Positions 16,514 through 25,220 of a DNA stretch of 64,000 nt are shown here, piece by piece. The notes beneath the pieces were generated by a model that searched no databases, had not been told where the DNA came from, and saw only the letters and a program-made list of their open reading frames with translations. The position numbers were made by a program, and so were the translations under genes. The first letter of the stretch is position 1. Each line of letters starts with the position of its first letter. Source of the DNA: an uncultured Dorea sp. (GTDB lineage: Bacteria > Bacillota > Clostridia > Lachnospirales > Lachnospiraceae); assembly GCA_910585725.1 (NCBI GenBank), contig CAJUFA010000012.1, positions 27,128-91,127 on the forward strand, given 5' to 3'.

Positions 16514-17860
16514 ATGAGAAACGAAGCAGAATCATGGAAAAAACTCTATATCGGAGCGATAGGGGGATTATTGATTCTATTGCCGACATGCTTTTTTTTC
16601 ATAGTATGGCGGGAAGAGTTTAATCTATTGCAGAATGTTGTCTTTAAAAACAAAGGTAATTGGCTGATTGTTTTCTGTTTTGTTTTCATCCTGGGTATCA
16701 TGCTCCATACGTTTAAAGGGGTCAAGATAGGATACTATAAGATCGTCAGCCTGATTATCTCCCAGTTGTTGGCAGTGGCCTGTACACATCTTATCGTGTC
16801 GGTTCAGATGATATTGATGATTGGTAAGCTGGCTCTCATCAGCAGGATTATCAAAGTGATGTTTCAATTGGCGGTTTTGAACTGGTTAAGTATGGCGTGT
16901 ATTACAGTGATATTTTCCCGCGTATATAATAAGTTGTTCCCTCCGTACGAGATGCTGCTGATTCATGGAAATTATGAGAATCTTTTAAAAGAAAAGATTT
17001 TAACTCGGTCGGATAGGTACACGATAAAGAAAGACGTGCATTTTAAAGAATTATCAAGGGAAAATATGGAAGATATACTGGATTACGACGGAGTAATCTT
17101 GAATGATATTCCGAGTAAAAAAAAGAACGAACTGCTGAAGTTTTGTTTTGATCATCGGGTTATGGTGTACTTTACCCCGAAAATACCGGATATATTTGTG
17201 AAGGAAGCAGAAGAGGTGGACGTCTTTGATACGCCGTTATTTTTATGTAAGAATATTGGGTTGTCCATTACGCAAAAGGCAGTGAAAAGATGTATGGATA
17301 TTATGATTTCCATAGTGGTTTTGGCGCTTACATTTCCATTGATTGGATTCGCCGCATTGGCAATTAAGATAGAAGACGGCGGTTCTGTAATTTACAGTCA
17401 GGAACGGTGCAGCAAGGAGGGGAAGACTTTTCGGTTGTACAAGCTTCGAAGTATGAAAGAGGACGCAGAGTCTGAAGGCGGAGTTCAGCTTGCGAAGAAA
17501 GGGGATTCCAGAATTACCAGGACGGGAAACTTTATCAGAAAAACAAGGATAGACGAGTTGCCGCAGCTTGTGAATGTACTTAGAGGCGATATGAGTTTTG
17601 TCGGTCCCAGACCGGAACGTCCGGAATTTGTTGAGAAGAATTGTAAGGAGATTCCGGAGTTTGCGTATCGTATGAAGGTAAAAGCGGGATTAACCGGATA
17701 TGCTCAGGTCTATGGAAAGTACAACACAAGCTTTTTGGATAAATTGAAATTAGATTTGCTATATATAGAGAAATATTCTGTATTAATGGATGTTCAGATT
17801 ATATTAATGACGTTGAAGATCATTTTGATGAAGGATAGCGCAGAGGGGATAAGTGAGTGA
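16514..17860 (+). CDS. Polyprenyl-phosphate sugar phosphotransferase (initiating glycosyltransferase)
   Basis: The 448-aa membrane protein has four to five N-terminal transmembrane segments (about residues 12-135), a cytoplasmic linker domain (140-250), and then the bacterial sugar transferase domain. That domain contains K-R-C-M-D-I, Y-S-Q-E-R, a K-L-R-S-M motif, R-I-D-E-L-P-Q-L and F-V-G-P-R-P-E-R-P, followed by T-G-Y-A-Q. Enzymes of this family move a sugar 1-phosphate from UDP-sugar to undecaprenyl phosphate and begin a repeat unit at the inner face of the membrane. As first gene of the operon it sets the start of the polysaccharide. It is the only such gene in the window. The first sugar cannot be read from sequence. 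Confidence 0.93.
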   Translation: MRNEAESWKKLYIGAIGGLLILLPTCFFFIVWREEFNLLQNVVFKNKGNWLIVFCFVFILGIMLHTFKGVKIGYYKIVSLIISQLLAVACTHLIVSVQMILMIGKLALISRIIKVMFQLAVLNWLSMACITVIFSRVYNKLFPPYEMLLIHGNYENLLKEKILTRSDRYTIKKDVHFKELSRENMEDILDYDGVILNDIPSKKKNELLKFCFDHRVMVYFTPKIPDIFVKEAEEVDVFDTPLFLCKNIGLSITQKAVKRCMDIMISIVVLALTFPLIGFAALAIKIEDGGSVIYSQERCSKEGKTFRLYKLRSMKEDAESEGGVQLAKKGDSRITRTGNFIRKTRIDELPQLVNVLRGDMSFVGPRPERPEFVEKNCKEIPEFAYRMKVKAGLTGYAQVYGKYNTSFLDKLKLDLLYIEKYSVLMDVQIILMTLKIILMKDSAEGISE

Positions 17861-17863
17861 TAT

Positions 17864-18961
17864 TTGAGCAAAGTAATGTTGATAGCTAACGATACAACCT
17901 ATGTCTATAACCTGAGATACGAGGTTATTGAAAGGCTGATTCGAGAAGGTTATGAAGTGGCCGTTGTCTGCGAGAAGCAGTTATATGTGGACGAGATCAA
18001 AGAATCCGGCGCTGTGTTTCTGCCGGCGACGATAAAAAGACACAGCAAGAATCCGTTTACCGACTTGTTGATGATTCATATGTTTTATAAAGTGATCAGG
18101 AAATACAGACCGGAGACTGTACTGACATATAATATTAAGCCTAACGTCTATGGGGGATTGGTGTGCGAAGGATTACATATTCCGTATATTACTAATATTA
18201 CGGGACTTGGCACTGCGGTTGAGTATCCGGGATTTATTCAGAAGATAACCGTACTGCTTTATAAAATTGCATTAGGGAAAGCGGCCTGTGTTTTTTTTCA
18301 GAATCGTGAGAATAAGGAGTTTTTTGTAAAAAAGAATATCCGTTGTAAAAGAGGCAGGCTGATTCCCGGCTCGGGTGTGAATCTGGAAAAGTATTGTGTG
18401 TTAGATTATCCGGATACAAAAGAAGTTCATCTTATATTTGTCGCAAGAATTTTGAAAGAAAAAGGGATAGATCAATACCTGGAAGCTGCGAAGGAGATTC
18501 GGAAAAAGAACGAAAGTGTTTATTTCCACGTGATCGGCGGCTGCGACGACGAGCATTATATTAACATATTGCAGAAAGAGAATGAGAGCGGCAATATCAT
18601 TTATCATGGTCTGCAGAAGAATATGTTGGAATATCAGAAGATGAGCAGCTGTATCGTTTTGCCTTCTTATTATCCGGAAGGAATGAATAATGTATTGTTG
18701 GAATCCGCGGCGTCCGGAAGACCGATCATTACGACTTCGAGAAGCGGCTGCGGAGAGATAGTTGAAGACGGAGTAACGGGATTCATTGTTAAGGAGAGGG
18801 ATACGCGGGATCTGGTCTGTAAGATAGAGAAATTTCTTGCTATGTCATATGAAGAGCGGAAGAATATGGGGCTTGCCGGGAGGCGTAAGGTTGAAAGGGA
18901 ATTTGACAGAGAGATTGTCGTGCAGGCTTATGTGGATGAGATAAAGAGGCTGGAAAGGTGA
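17864..18961 (+). CDS. GT4-family glycosyltransferase
   Basis: The 365-aa protein has the GT-B fold pattern of family GT4: an N-terminal Rossmann part (K-V-M-L-I-A-N-D-T-T-Y-V-Y-N-L-R), L-I-F-V-A-R-I-L-K-E-K-G in the C-terminal half, and the E-x7-E nucleotide-sugar motif in PEGMNNVLLESAASGRPI. The usual start appears to be TTG at 17864 (an ATG in frame at 17876 is the alternative). It is three bases from the sugar transferase stop and has no separate site, so translation is coupled. It probably adds the second sugar to the lipid-linked precursor. A run of eight T inside the gene leaves the frame intact. Confidence 0.9.
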   Translation: MSKVMLIANDTTYVYNLRYEVIERLIREGYEVAVVCEKQLYVDEIKESGAVFLPATIKRHSKNPFTDLLMIHMFYKVIRKYRPETVLTYNIKPNVYGGLVCEGLHIPYITNITGLGTAVEYPGFIQKITVLLYKIALGKAACVFFQNRENKEFFVKKNIRCKRGRLIPGSGVNLEKYCVLDYPDTKEVHLIFVARILKEKGIDQYLEAAKEIRKKNESVYFHVIGGCDDEHYINILQKENESGNIIYHGLQKNMLEYQKMSSCIVLPSYYPEGMNNVLLESAASGRPIITTSRSGCGEIVEDGVTGFIVKERDTRDLVCKIEKFLAMSYEERKNMGLAGRRKVEREFDREIVVQAYVDEIKRLER

Positions 18962-18963
18962 TT

Positions 18964-20079
18964 ATGGACGAACCGGTCAGAGTAGTACATGTATTAGGGG
19001 CGCTGCATCGCGGAGGCGCGGAAACATTCGTTATGAATGTATATCGGCACATTGACAGAACTAAAATTCAATTTGATTTTATAATACATACGAATAAAAA
19101 CTGTTCGTACAGAAATGAAATTGAGAAGATGGGCGGCAGAATCTATACAGTACGTCAGTTTAGTTTTAAGAACATGGTTTTATATATTAAAACCTGGAAG
19201 GAGTTATTAGCAGAACATCCGGAATGGCGTGTTGTCCATGGGCATGTAAGAAGTACAGCATGTATCTATATGCATATTGCCAAAAGAGCAGGAAGAACAG
19301 TTATAGCCCATAGCCACAGTATATCTAATGGCAGAGGAATGAAGGGAATTATAAGGGACGTTATGCAGTATCCGACGCGCTATATTGCAGATTACTTTTT
19401 TGCATGTTCTGAGGCGGCGGGAGAATGGATGTTTGGTAAAGATATAAAAAGGCATCGTCGGCATTATAAAGTTATAAAAAATGCTATTGATGTAGCCGGT
19501 TTTAAGTATGACAAAAATTATGATGATGAAATAAGGAAAGAACTCAATCTTTTAAATAAAAAGATTATAGGCACGGTTGGAAGATTATGCGACGCTAAGA
19601 ATCCTTTTTTTATATTAGATGTTTTTGAAGCGGCGCATGAACGTAATCAAGACACTGTATTATTATGGGGCGGCGATGGCGAGCTTAGGGAACAGATTGA
19701 GAAGACTGTAAAGGAAAAGAATCTGCAAAGGGACGTCATACTGCTTGGCAGTGTTGCAGACGTTTATAAGTTATATAGTGCGTTTGACGTGTTTTTATTT
19801 CCGTCAAAATGGGAAGGACTTGGAATCTCTTTAATAGAAGCGCAGGCGGCTGGATTGCCATGCATTGTTTCCGAATGTATTCCGGAGGAAGCCATGATTT
19901 GTGATTCTGTAAAGCAACTAAGTTTGGAGCAGGACCGTCGTGTATGGGCAGATGAAGTTTTAAAAGGATTATGGTTATCATCAGACAGGGATAGGGGTTA
20001 TAAAGATATAATCAATGCGGGGTATGATATCAATAGTATTGCAGTATATTTGCAGAGGTTGTATTTAAACATAATATAA
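18964..20079 (+). CDS. GT4-family glycosyltransferase (EpsF-like)
   Basis: The 371-aa product shows L-H-R-G-G-A-E-T-F-V near the N-terminus, I-G-T-V-G-R-L-C-D-A-K-N-P, and the E-x7-E motif in WEGLGISLIEAQAAGLP. This layout is typical of GT4 enzymes such as EpsF. I place the start at ATG 18964; a GTG at 18958 overlaps the previous stop and is also possible. From about this gene onward, A+T content rises clearly compared with the flagellar and RADAR genes, which hints at separate ancestry. Confidence 0.9.
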   Translation: MDEPVRVVHVLGALHRGGAETFVMNVYRHIDRTKIQFDFIIHTNKNCSYRNEIEKMGGRIYTVRQFSFKNMVLYIKTWKELLAEHPEWRVVHGHVRSTACIYMHIAKRAGRTVIAHSHSISNGRGMKGIIRDVMQYPTRYIADYFFACSEAAGEWMFGKDIKRHRRHYKVIKNAIDVAGFKYDKNYDDEIRKELNLLNKKIIGTVGRLCDAKNPFFILDVFEAAHERNQDTVLLWGGDGELREQIEKTVKEKNLQRDVILLGSVADVYKLYSAFDVFLFPSKWEGLGISLIEAQAAGLPCIVSECIPEEAMICDSVKQLSLEQDRRVWADEVLKGLWLSSDRDRGYKDIINAGYDINSIAVYLQRLYLNII

Positions 20080-20156
20080 TCACTATGGTTTTAGTGAGAA
20101 TGTTGTAGGAGATAGGTTTTTACTGTATTGGCAAAAGAATGAACCAGGAGACTTAG

Positions 20157-21119
20157 ATGAAGATAATATTGGCGAGCGACGAAAATTATTTTATGTATAT
20201 ATATATATCTGTACTCACATTATTTGAGAGTAATAGAAGTCAGGAATATTCTGTTACATATATTTATCAGGATGTAAAAAGAGACAAGATTAGATATTTG
20301 ATAGAACTTGGAGAGAAATATGGGCGTGTAGTTGATGTTGTGGAATTTGTAATGCCAAAAGAGTATGAGGCCCTTCCGTCATTTGCTTCTAGTAAGACAA
20401 CATATGCGAAGTTTTTGTTTGCGTCGATGTTTCCAGATGATGATGAGGTGTTGTATTTGGATCCGGATACACTTGTAATGGCGCCTTTAGATTTTTTGAT
20501 GTCTATAGATATGGGTGAGAACTTGATTGCGGGAGTGACGGAATGTCTTCCATATTATCATAAAGAAGCTTCTAAAATGCAAGAAGGCGATCAGTATATT
20601 AATGGAGGAATGGTTCTGTGTAATTTGAAAAAATGGAGAGCGGAATCTTTTGAAAAAAAGGCGTTGGAGAGGCTTAAGGATACAAGCCGGAATCTAAATT
20701 ATGATCAGGGAATTTTAAATGAACTTTGCAGCGGAAGGATAAAGATTCTCCCGCCTAAATATAATGTTCTGGCGGAAGTATTTGAGTTCAGGTCATCACA
20801 AAAGATAAAGAGAAGGTATGGCTTTAAAGAGTATTATTCACAGCAGGATATTGACGAAGCGCTTGCTGACCCCGTCATTATACACTTTACTGGTTTTTTA
20901 TATGGGAAACCCATGTCTCGGAAATGCACGCATCCATATGCAAGTTTTTTCTGGAAAAAAATTGAAGAATGTCCGTGGGATGTGAAGTTTACGGATAAAG
21001 ATATTGATATGAAGCGACGTATTAGAAAGTGGACGTTACACCATATGCCGTTTTTGTTTTATTTGTTTTTAGAAGATATTTTAGATATACGAAGAAAATG
21101 GAATTTGACGAGAAGATAG
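20157..21119 (+). CDS. GT8-family glycosyltransferase
   Basis: The 320-aa protein matches GT8 (general stress protein A / LgtC-like): I-I-L-A-S-D-E-N-Y at the start, the D-x-D metal site in Y-L-D-P-D-T-L-V, N-G-G-M-V-L-C-N-L, N-Y-D-Q-G-I-L-N, and I-H-F-T-G near the end. These are retaining glycosyltransferases, often for galactose or glucose. The cytoplasmic protein ends in a basic, hydrophobic tail that may sit on the membrane. It lies 77 bases after the previous gene; the gap contains a weak TCACTA/TAGTGA hairpin. Confidence 0.9.
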   Translation: MKIILASDENYFMYIYISVLTLFESNRSQEYSVTYIYQDVKRDKIRYLIELGEKYGRVVDVVEFVMPKEYEALPSFASSKTTYAKFLFASMFPDDDEVLYLDPDTLVMAPLDFLMSIDMGENLIAGVTECLPYYHKEASKMQEGDQYINGGMVLCNLKKWRAESFEKKALERLKDTSRNLNYDQGILNELCSGRIKILPPKYNVLAEVFEFRSSQKIKRRYGFKEYYSQQDIDEALADPVIIHFTGFLYGKPMSRKCTHPYASFFWKKIEECPWDVKFTDKDIDMKRRIRKWTLHHMPFLFYLFLEDILDIRRKWNLTRR

Positions 21120-21162
21120 TTTTAGTTATTTATCTTTGAGGCAGGTATAAAAGGAGAATTAG

Positions 21163-21795
21163 ATGTATAAAGCGTTATTTATTGAATTGAAGAGGCTTTT
21201 AGCATTATGTATATTGAAAAGCAGATGGAAAAAGAAAAATCGGCATAATTACACGGTAGTTAATAATCATTTTGATATTTCATTGGTTGAAGTAGGTAAC
21301 TGTTCGTACGGTGAATTAAATATAATCTCTTTTGCTTCAGATCATAAACTTTATATTGGCAATTATGTATCAATAGCCCATAATGTTACCTTTATGCTTG
21401 ATGCTGAACATTATACGAATCATATATCTACCTACCCTTATAAAGTTAAGATATTGAAAACAGCGGATACGGAAGCTTTTGGAAAAGGGAATATAATTGT
21501 AGATGATGATGTATGGATTGGATATGGCGCAACTATTATGTCAGGAATACATATCGGACAAGGCGCTGTGATAACGGCGAAGGCAGTAGTGACTAAAGAC
21601 GTTCCGCCATATGCAGTTGTAGGCGGTATACCGGCAAAAATAATCAAGTATAGGTTTGATGAAAATATGATTAAAGAGTTGATGAAGATTGATTATAAAA
21701 AATTAACAAAAGAAATGATAGATATATATAAAGAGAAACTATATGAAGAATTGAAATCAACAGAGCAATTGAAGTGGATGCCTAAAAAAGACTAA
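21163..21795 (+). CDS. Hexapeptide-repeat O-acetyltransferase (LbH fold)
   Basis: The 210-aa protein has the left-handed beta-helix pattern: I-G-N-Y-V-S-I-A-H-N-V-T-F, I-V-D-D-D-V-W-I-G-Y-G-A-T-I, I-G-Q-G-A-V-I-T-A, and the typical end P-P-Y-A-V-V-G-G-I-P-A-K-I-I. The segment D-A-E-H-Y-T-N-H-I-S-T-Y-P includes the His usually found at the active site of the CatB/xenobiotic acyltransferase group. It probably acetylates a sugar of the glycan using acetyl-CoA. The last 40 residues are helical and basic. Confidence 0.88.
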   Translation: MYKALFIELKRLLALCILKSRWKKKNRHNYTVVNNHFDISLVEVGNCSYGELNIISFASDHKLYIGNYVSIAHNVTFMLDAEHYTNHISTYPYKVKILKTADTEAFGKGNIIVDDDVWIGYGATIMSGIHIGQGAVITAKAVVTKDVPPYAVVGGIPAKIIKYRFDENMIKELMKIDYKKLTKEMIDIYKEKLYEELKSTEQLKWMPKKD

Positions 21796-21847
21796 AGATG
21801 TAGATGGTATTTTGCATTGGAGTAATATGCAATATGAAGAGGAGATA

Positions 21848-22220
21848 ATGAGTGACGAGGCAACATACATTCATGAAATCAGAGAAAGGGAAATAAATTA
21901 TGATTGGATGAGAGTCTTTGCCGTGTCGATGGTTATTTTAAATCATATTGCAAGCGGCTAAAGAGACTCCTAAAATATTTTATTTAAAATCATTAAAAAA
22001 ATTAGGCATACCGTTTTTAATTTTTATATTTATGTATTATGCATATGATCTTTATAATAAAAATATAACATGGGAAAATGCATTGAAGGGCTTTATAAAG
22101 TGATTTCTGAAATTGTACTTTATTATACCAGTAGAATGGATTTTGATTTTTACAATGTCTCTGCTTTTTTCGATGTTTTTAAATTGGATCTTAAAGATGA
22201 CCGTATATAAAATGTTATAG
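21848..22220 (+). pseudogene. Decayed membrane O-acyltransferase (acyltransferase_3 family)
   Basis: The first open stretch (21848-21961) encodes 37 residues containing Y-D-W-M-R-V-F-A-V-S-M-V-I-L-N-H, the N-terminal transmembrane signature of acyltransferase_3 proteins, and stops at TAA. Another frame from about 21963 continues with Y-L-K-S-L-K-K-L-G-I-P-F-L-I-F, the family's next cytoplasmic-loop and membrane signature. It is interrupted by TGA at 22101, then carries two more hydrophobic stretches to the stop at 22220. The family normally has about 340-600 residues and ten helices, so most of the middle is missing. This is a remnant of a sugar O-acyltransferase gene, not an active one. Confidence 0.8.
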
Positions 22221-22229
22221 AGGTGAAAA

Positions 22230-23177
22230 ATGAGCGAAAATCCAATAGTTTCACTTTGTATACCAACAAACGGCGTGTGCGAATGGGTATTTCCGGTATT
22301 AAAAAGCATATATCAGCAGGAGGTTGATATTGGCTTGTATGAGATTATTATTACTGATAACGGAGATAATCAAGAATTTAAGAATCGGATAAAGGCTTAT
22401 TCTGTAAGACATGCCAATATCGTTTATGCAGAAACGAATGTGATTTCCTTTTCTAATGAAATAGAAGCATTTAAAAGAGCAAGAGGCAGGCTAATTAAAT
22501 TTGTTAATCATAGAAATTTGTTGATTGAAGGAACGTTGCAAAGGTTTGTTGATATGGCTAGGAATTATGAGGAGGAAAAGCCAATTATATATTTTGCTAA
22601 CGGAGTTCTTAAGCTTTCAAAAAAACAATATGAATACGGCAGCTTTGATCAGTTTGTCAGGAATCTATCATATTGGTCGTCTTGGTCCGCCGGTATGACT
22701 ATTTGGAAGGAAGATTTTGATAAGCTTGCAAAAGATACCGTTAATTTTAATAAATTGTTTCCACATACAGATATTTTATTTGCCGAAAGAAATCGAGGGA
22801 AATATATAATTGATAATACAGTTGTTTTTGACGAAATTCCTCAGGGGAAAAGACCTAAAGGGACTTATGATTTATTTGGAGCATTTGGAATTGAATATCT
22901 CAAAATCCTTCATGATTTGTTAAGAAAAGAGGCTATTAGTAATGAAACTTTTAGATATGTAGCAGATAAAAATCTTGAATTTATTGCAAATTTGTATTGG
23001 CGGTATTTTGTTAAAAAAGAATATTGCTCATATGACTTAGATGGACTGAAAAAAATTTTTGGTGTGTTCTATTCAAGGACTGGGTTTACAATTAAGTTGA
23101 TAAAACATGCGGGAAAAGTATTTGCGAAAAAAATATTAAAAAGACAGGGTATAAGTTTCAATGTTGAAGCAAAATAA
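22230..23177 (+). CDS. GT2-family glycosyltransferase
   Basis: The 315-aa protein starts with P-I-V-S-L-C-I-P-T-N-G, then a GT2-type nucleotide-binding half (Y-E-I-I-I-T-D-N-G-D-N-Q and K-F-V-N-H-R-N). The classical D-x-D is not obvious (F-V-N-H-R-N stands where D-x-D is expected), so the metal site may be altered or the enzyme may use another donor. A W-S-A-G-M-T-I-W segment and a helical tail follow. It overlaps the next gene by 17 bases. The ribosome binding site is GAGGTG. Confidence 0.75.
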   Translation: MSENPIVSLCIPTNGVCEWVFPVLKSIYQQEVDIGLYEIIITDNGDNQEFKNRIKAYSVRHANIVYAETNVISFSNEIEAFKRARGRLIKFVNHRNLLIEGTLQRFVDMARNYEEEKPIIYFANGVLKLSKKQYEYGSFDQFVRNLSYWSSWSAGMTIWKEDFDKLAKDTVNFNKLFPHTDILFAERNRGKYIIDNTVVFDEIPQGKRPKGTYDLFGAFGIEYLKILHDLLRKEAISNETFRYVADKNLEFIANLYWRYFVKKEYCSYDLDGLKKIFGVFYSRTGFTIKLIKHAGKVFAKKILKRQGISFNVEAK

Positions 23178-24120
23178 ATATTTCATATACGATAATCAAT
23201 CGAAAGTTAATTTAATAGGACATATAAAAAATATTTTGCATTGTATGAGAGCGTATATGTATAAAATCAGACTGAATCTTTCCAATCCCGTCATTTGTGA
23301 AAAAAAGTACAGGGTTTCAATTTGTGCAATATTTAAGAATGAAGCGCCATATTTGAAGGAATGGTTAGAGTTCAATCACCTTGTAGGGATAGATCATTTT
23401 TATATGTATAATAATAACTCGGAGGATGATTTTAGGTCTGTTCTTGAGCCCTATATAAAGAAGGGGTGGGTTACTTTGGTCGAGTGGCCGTATAATCAAA
23501 AGCAGATGGAATCTTATATAAATTGTATTAAGAATTTTTCAATTGAAACAAAGTGGCTTGGATTTATCGATATTGATGAATTCATTGTTCCCAAGGCTAC
23601 GGATAATATTTATGATTTTCTGCGATTATTTGAAAGAAAGAGAGGCGCAGTCAATATATACTGGCGTTTATACGGGACGTCAGGATTGGTGGATCGGGAC
23701 TTGAGCGGATTGGTTTCGGAAGATTTCACGGTATGCTGGCCCAAATATTGTGATATTGGAAAATGTTTTTATAATACAGCGTTTGGATTTGATGAACATT
23801 TTAAAAAGTCATCGCAATTACATCATTTCTTTTGGGCTAATTGGCGAGGGAGTAATCTTCCGCCGGTTAATATTTTCGATAAGGTTTGTGTTGGGAATAG
23901 GAATATTGCAACGAGTGAAAATTTCCCAATTCAAATAAATCACTATTTTACCAAATCATATAAAGAATATGCTATGAAGTGTGCCAAAGGTGATGTTTAC
24001 TTTGAGAATAATCCGCATGATGAAGCATATTTCTATAGACATGAAATGAGATGTACAAGCGTCGATTATTCGGCATATAAATATTTAAATAAGCTGAAGT
24101 TAGTAATGGAGAAAGATTGA
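23161..24120 (+). CDS. GT92-like (DUF23) glycosyltransferase
   Basis: The 319-aa protein contains V-S-I-C-A-I-F-K-N-E-A-P-Y-L-K-E-W-L-E, then G-I-D-H-F-Y-M-Y-N-N-N-S, the metal-site segment L-G-F-I-D-I-D-E-F-I and later F-G-F-D-E-H-F-K. These are the marks of family GT92, which adds sugars such as galactose to glycans. It starts inside the previous gene and its stop overlaps the start of the next (ATGA), so the genes are translationally coupled. Confidence 0.87.
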   Translation: MLKQNKYFIYDNQSKVNLIGHIKNILHCMRAYMYKIRLNLSNPVICEKKYRVSICAIFKNEAPYLKEWLEFNHLVGIDHFYMYNNNSEDDFRSVLEPYIKKGWVTLVEWPYNQKQMESYINCIKNFSIETKWLGFIDIDEFIVPKATDNIYDFLRLFERKRGAVNIYWRLYGTSGLVDRDLSGLVSEDFTVCWPKYCDIGKCFYNTAFGFDEHFKKSSQLHHFFWANWRGSNLPPVNIFDKVCVGNRNIATSENFPIQINHYFTKSYKEYAMKCAKGDVYFENNPHDEAYFYRHEMRCTSVDYSAYKYLNKLKLVMEKD

Positions 24121-25220
24121 TGAAGAGATACGATATTGGGATATTAACCTTTTGGAATGTGCCTAATTATGGCACATATGCTCAGGCATATGCTTTACAA
24201 AAGGTACTACAGTCGCTGAATAAAACAAAAGAGGTAAAGCAAATCGCGCATCTTGATAAACATCATTATAATTTCTATTATAATATAAAGCAATATTATA
24301 GAGAGAATAAAATATGGAAAAAAGCATTTTGGAAAAGTTTTTTGATGAAGGAAACAAAGACGGAGCAAAAAGAAAAAAAATTCTTAAATGCATATGATGA
24401 AATTCCGCATACAGATGAAATATTGATGGAAAATTATTCTGATTTTACATTTGATAGAATTTTTATTGGAAGTGATATCGTATGGGACTTTTCGTTAGAA
24501 CCCTTTAATTGTGACAGGATGCTTTTTGGTGAAAATTTGAATGGAAGAGTCAATTCATACGCCGCAAGTTTTGGAACGGTAAAGAATGGTGATAAATTAC
24601 CGGATTATGTTATAGAAAATATTAAAAAGATGCAGTATATTTCAGTTAGAGACGACAATTCTGCAAGAATAGTTGAAACAATTACAGGGACAAAACCAGA
24701 TATTGTATTGGATCCGGTGTGGTTATGGGATTTTAATGGTGATTGCAATATTGAATTACCCAGAGAAGAAAATTATATTCTGGTTTATGGTCAGAATTTT
24801 ACAGAAGAATTCTTAATGAATTTGCAGAAATATGCTAAAAGAGCCGGATTGTCCATTATTGCGTTAGATTGTAATAACGATAGCTATAATTGGTGTGAAA
24901 GATTGGTTAAGCAAGAGGAATTATCGCCCTTACAGTGGATCGGTTATTTTCTTAAGGCATCAGCAGTAGCAACGAGTACGTTTCATGGTCTTACGTTCGG
25001 ACTGCTTTTTAACAAAAAGATAGCTTTTTGTAAGACGGATTTCATAATGGACAAAGTAGATGTTTTTTTAATGGAATTAGGATTATACGATTTATTTCAG
25101 GCGCAAAGTAACGTGAAGGAAATGTTGGATTATGATTGGAATTATAAAAAAATAAATGAAATTATAGAGGTAAAAAGAAGAAAATCTACTAATTTCTTAG
25201 AGAAAGCATGCGGTATTTAA
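24120..25220 (+). CDS. Polysaccharide pyruvyl transferase family protein
   Basis: The 366-aa protein starts with D-I-G-I-L-T-F-W-N-V-P-N-Y-G-T-Y-A-Q-A-Y-A-L, the typical N-terminus of polysaccharide pyruvyl transferases. It also has F-I-G-S-D-I-V-W-D (Gly-Ser-Asp-x-x-W), Y-A-A-S-F-G-T and S-V-R-D-D-N-S-A-R, and S-T-F-H-G-L-T-F-G near the C-terminus. The family moves pyruvate from phosphoenolpyruvate to a sugar, giving the glycan acidic ketals. The companion Fe-S protein at 26686 often travels with it. Confidence 0.93.
   Translation: MKRYDIGILTFWNVPNYGTYAQAYALQKVLQSLNKTKEVKQIAHLDKHHYNFYYNIKQYYRENKIWKKAFWKSFLMKETKTEQKEKKFLNAYDEIPHTDEILMENYSDFTFDRIFIGSDIVWDFSLEPFNCDRMLFGENLNGRVNSYAASFGTVKNGDKLPDYVIENIKKMQYISVRDDNSARIVETITGTKPDIVLDPVWLWDFNGDCNIELPREENYILVYGQNFTEEFLMNLQKYAKRAGLSIIALDCNNDSYNWCERLVKQEELSPLQWIGYFLKASAVATSTFHGLTFGLLFNKKIAFCKTDFIMDKVDVFLMELGLYDLFQAQSNVKEMLDYDWNYKKINEIIEVKRRKSTNFLEKACGI

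Noticed and set aside
17864..18961. Eight-T run as a second phase-variable site
   Set aside because: The gene is intact across the run, and similar T or A runs occur in many other intact genes of this A+T-rich region.
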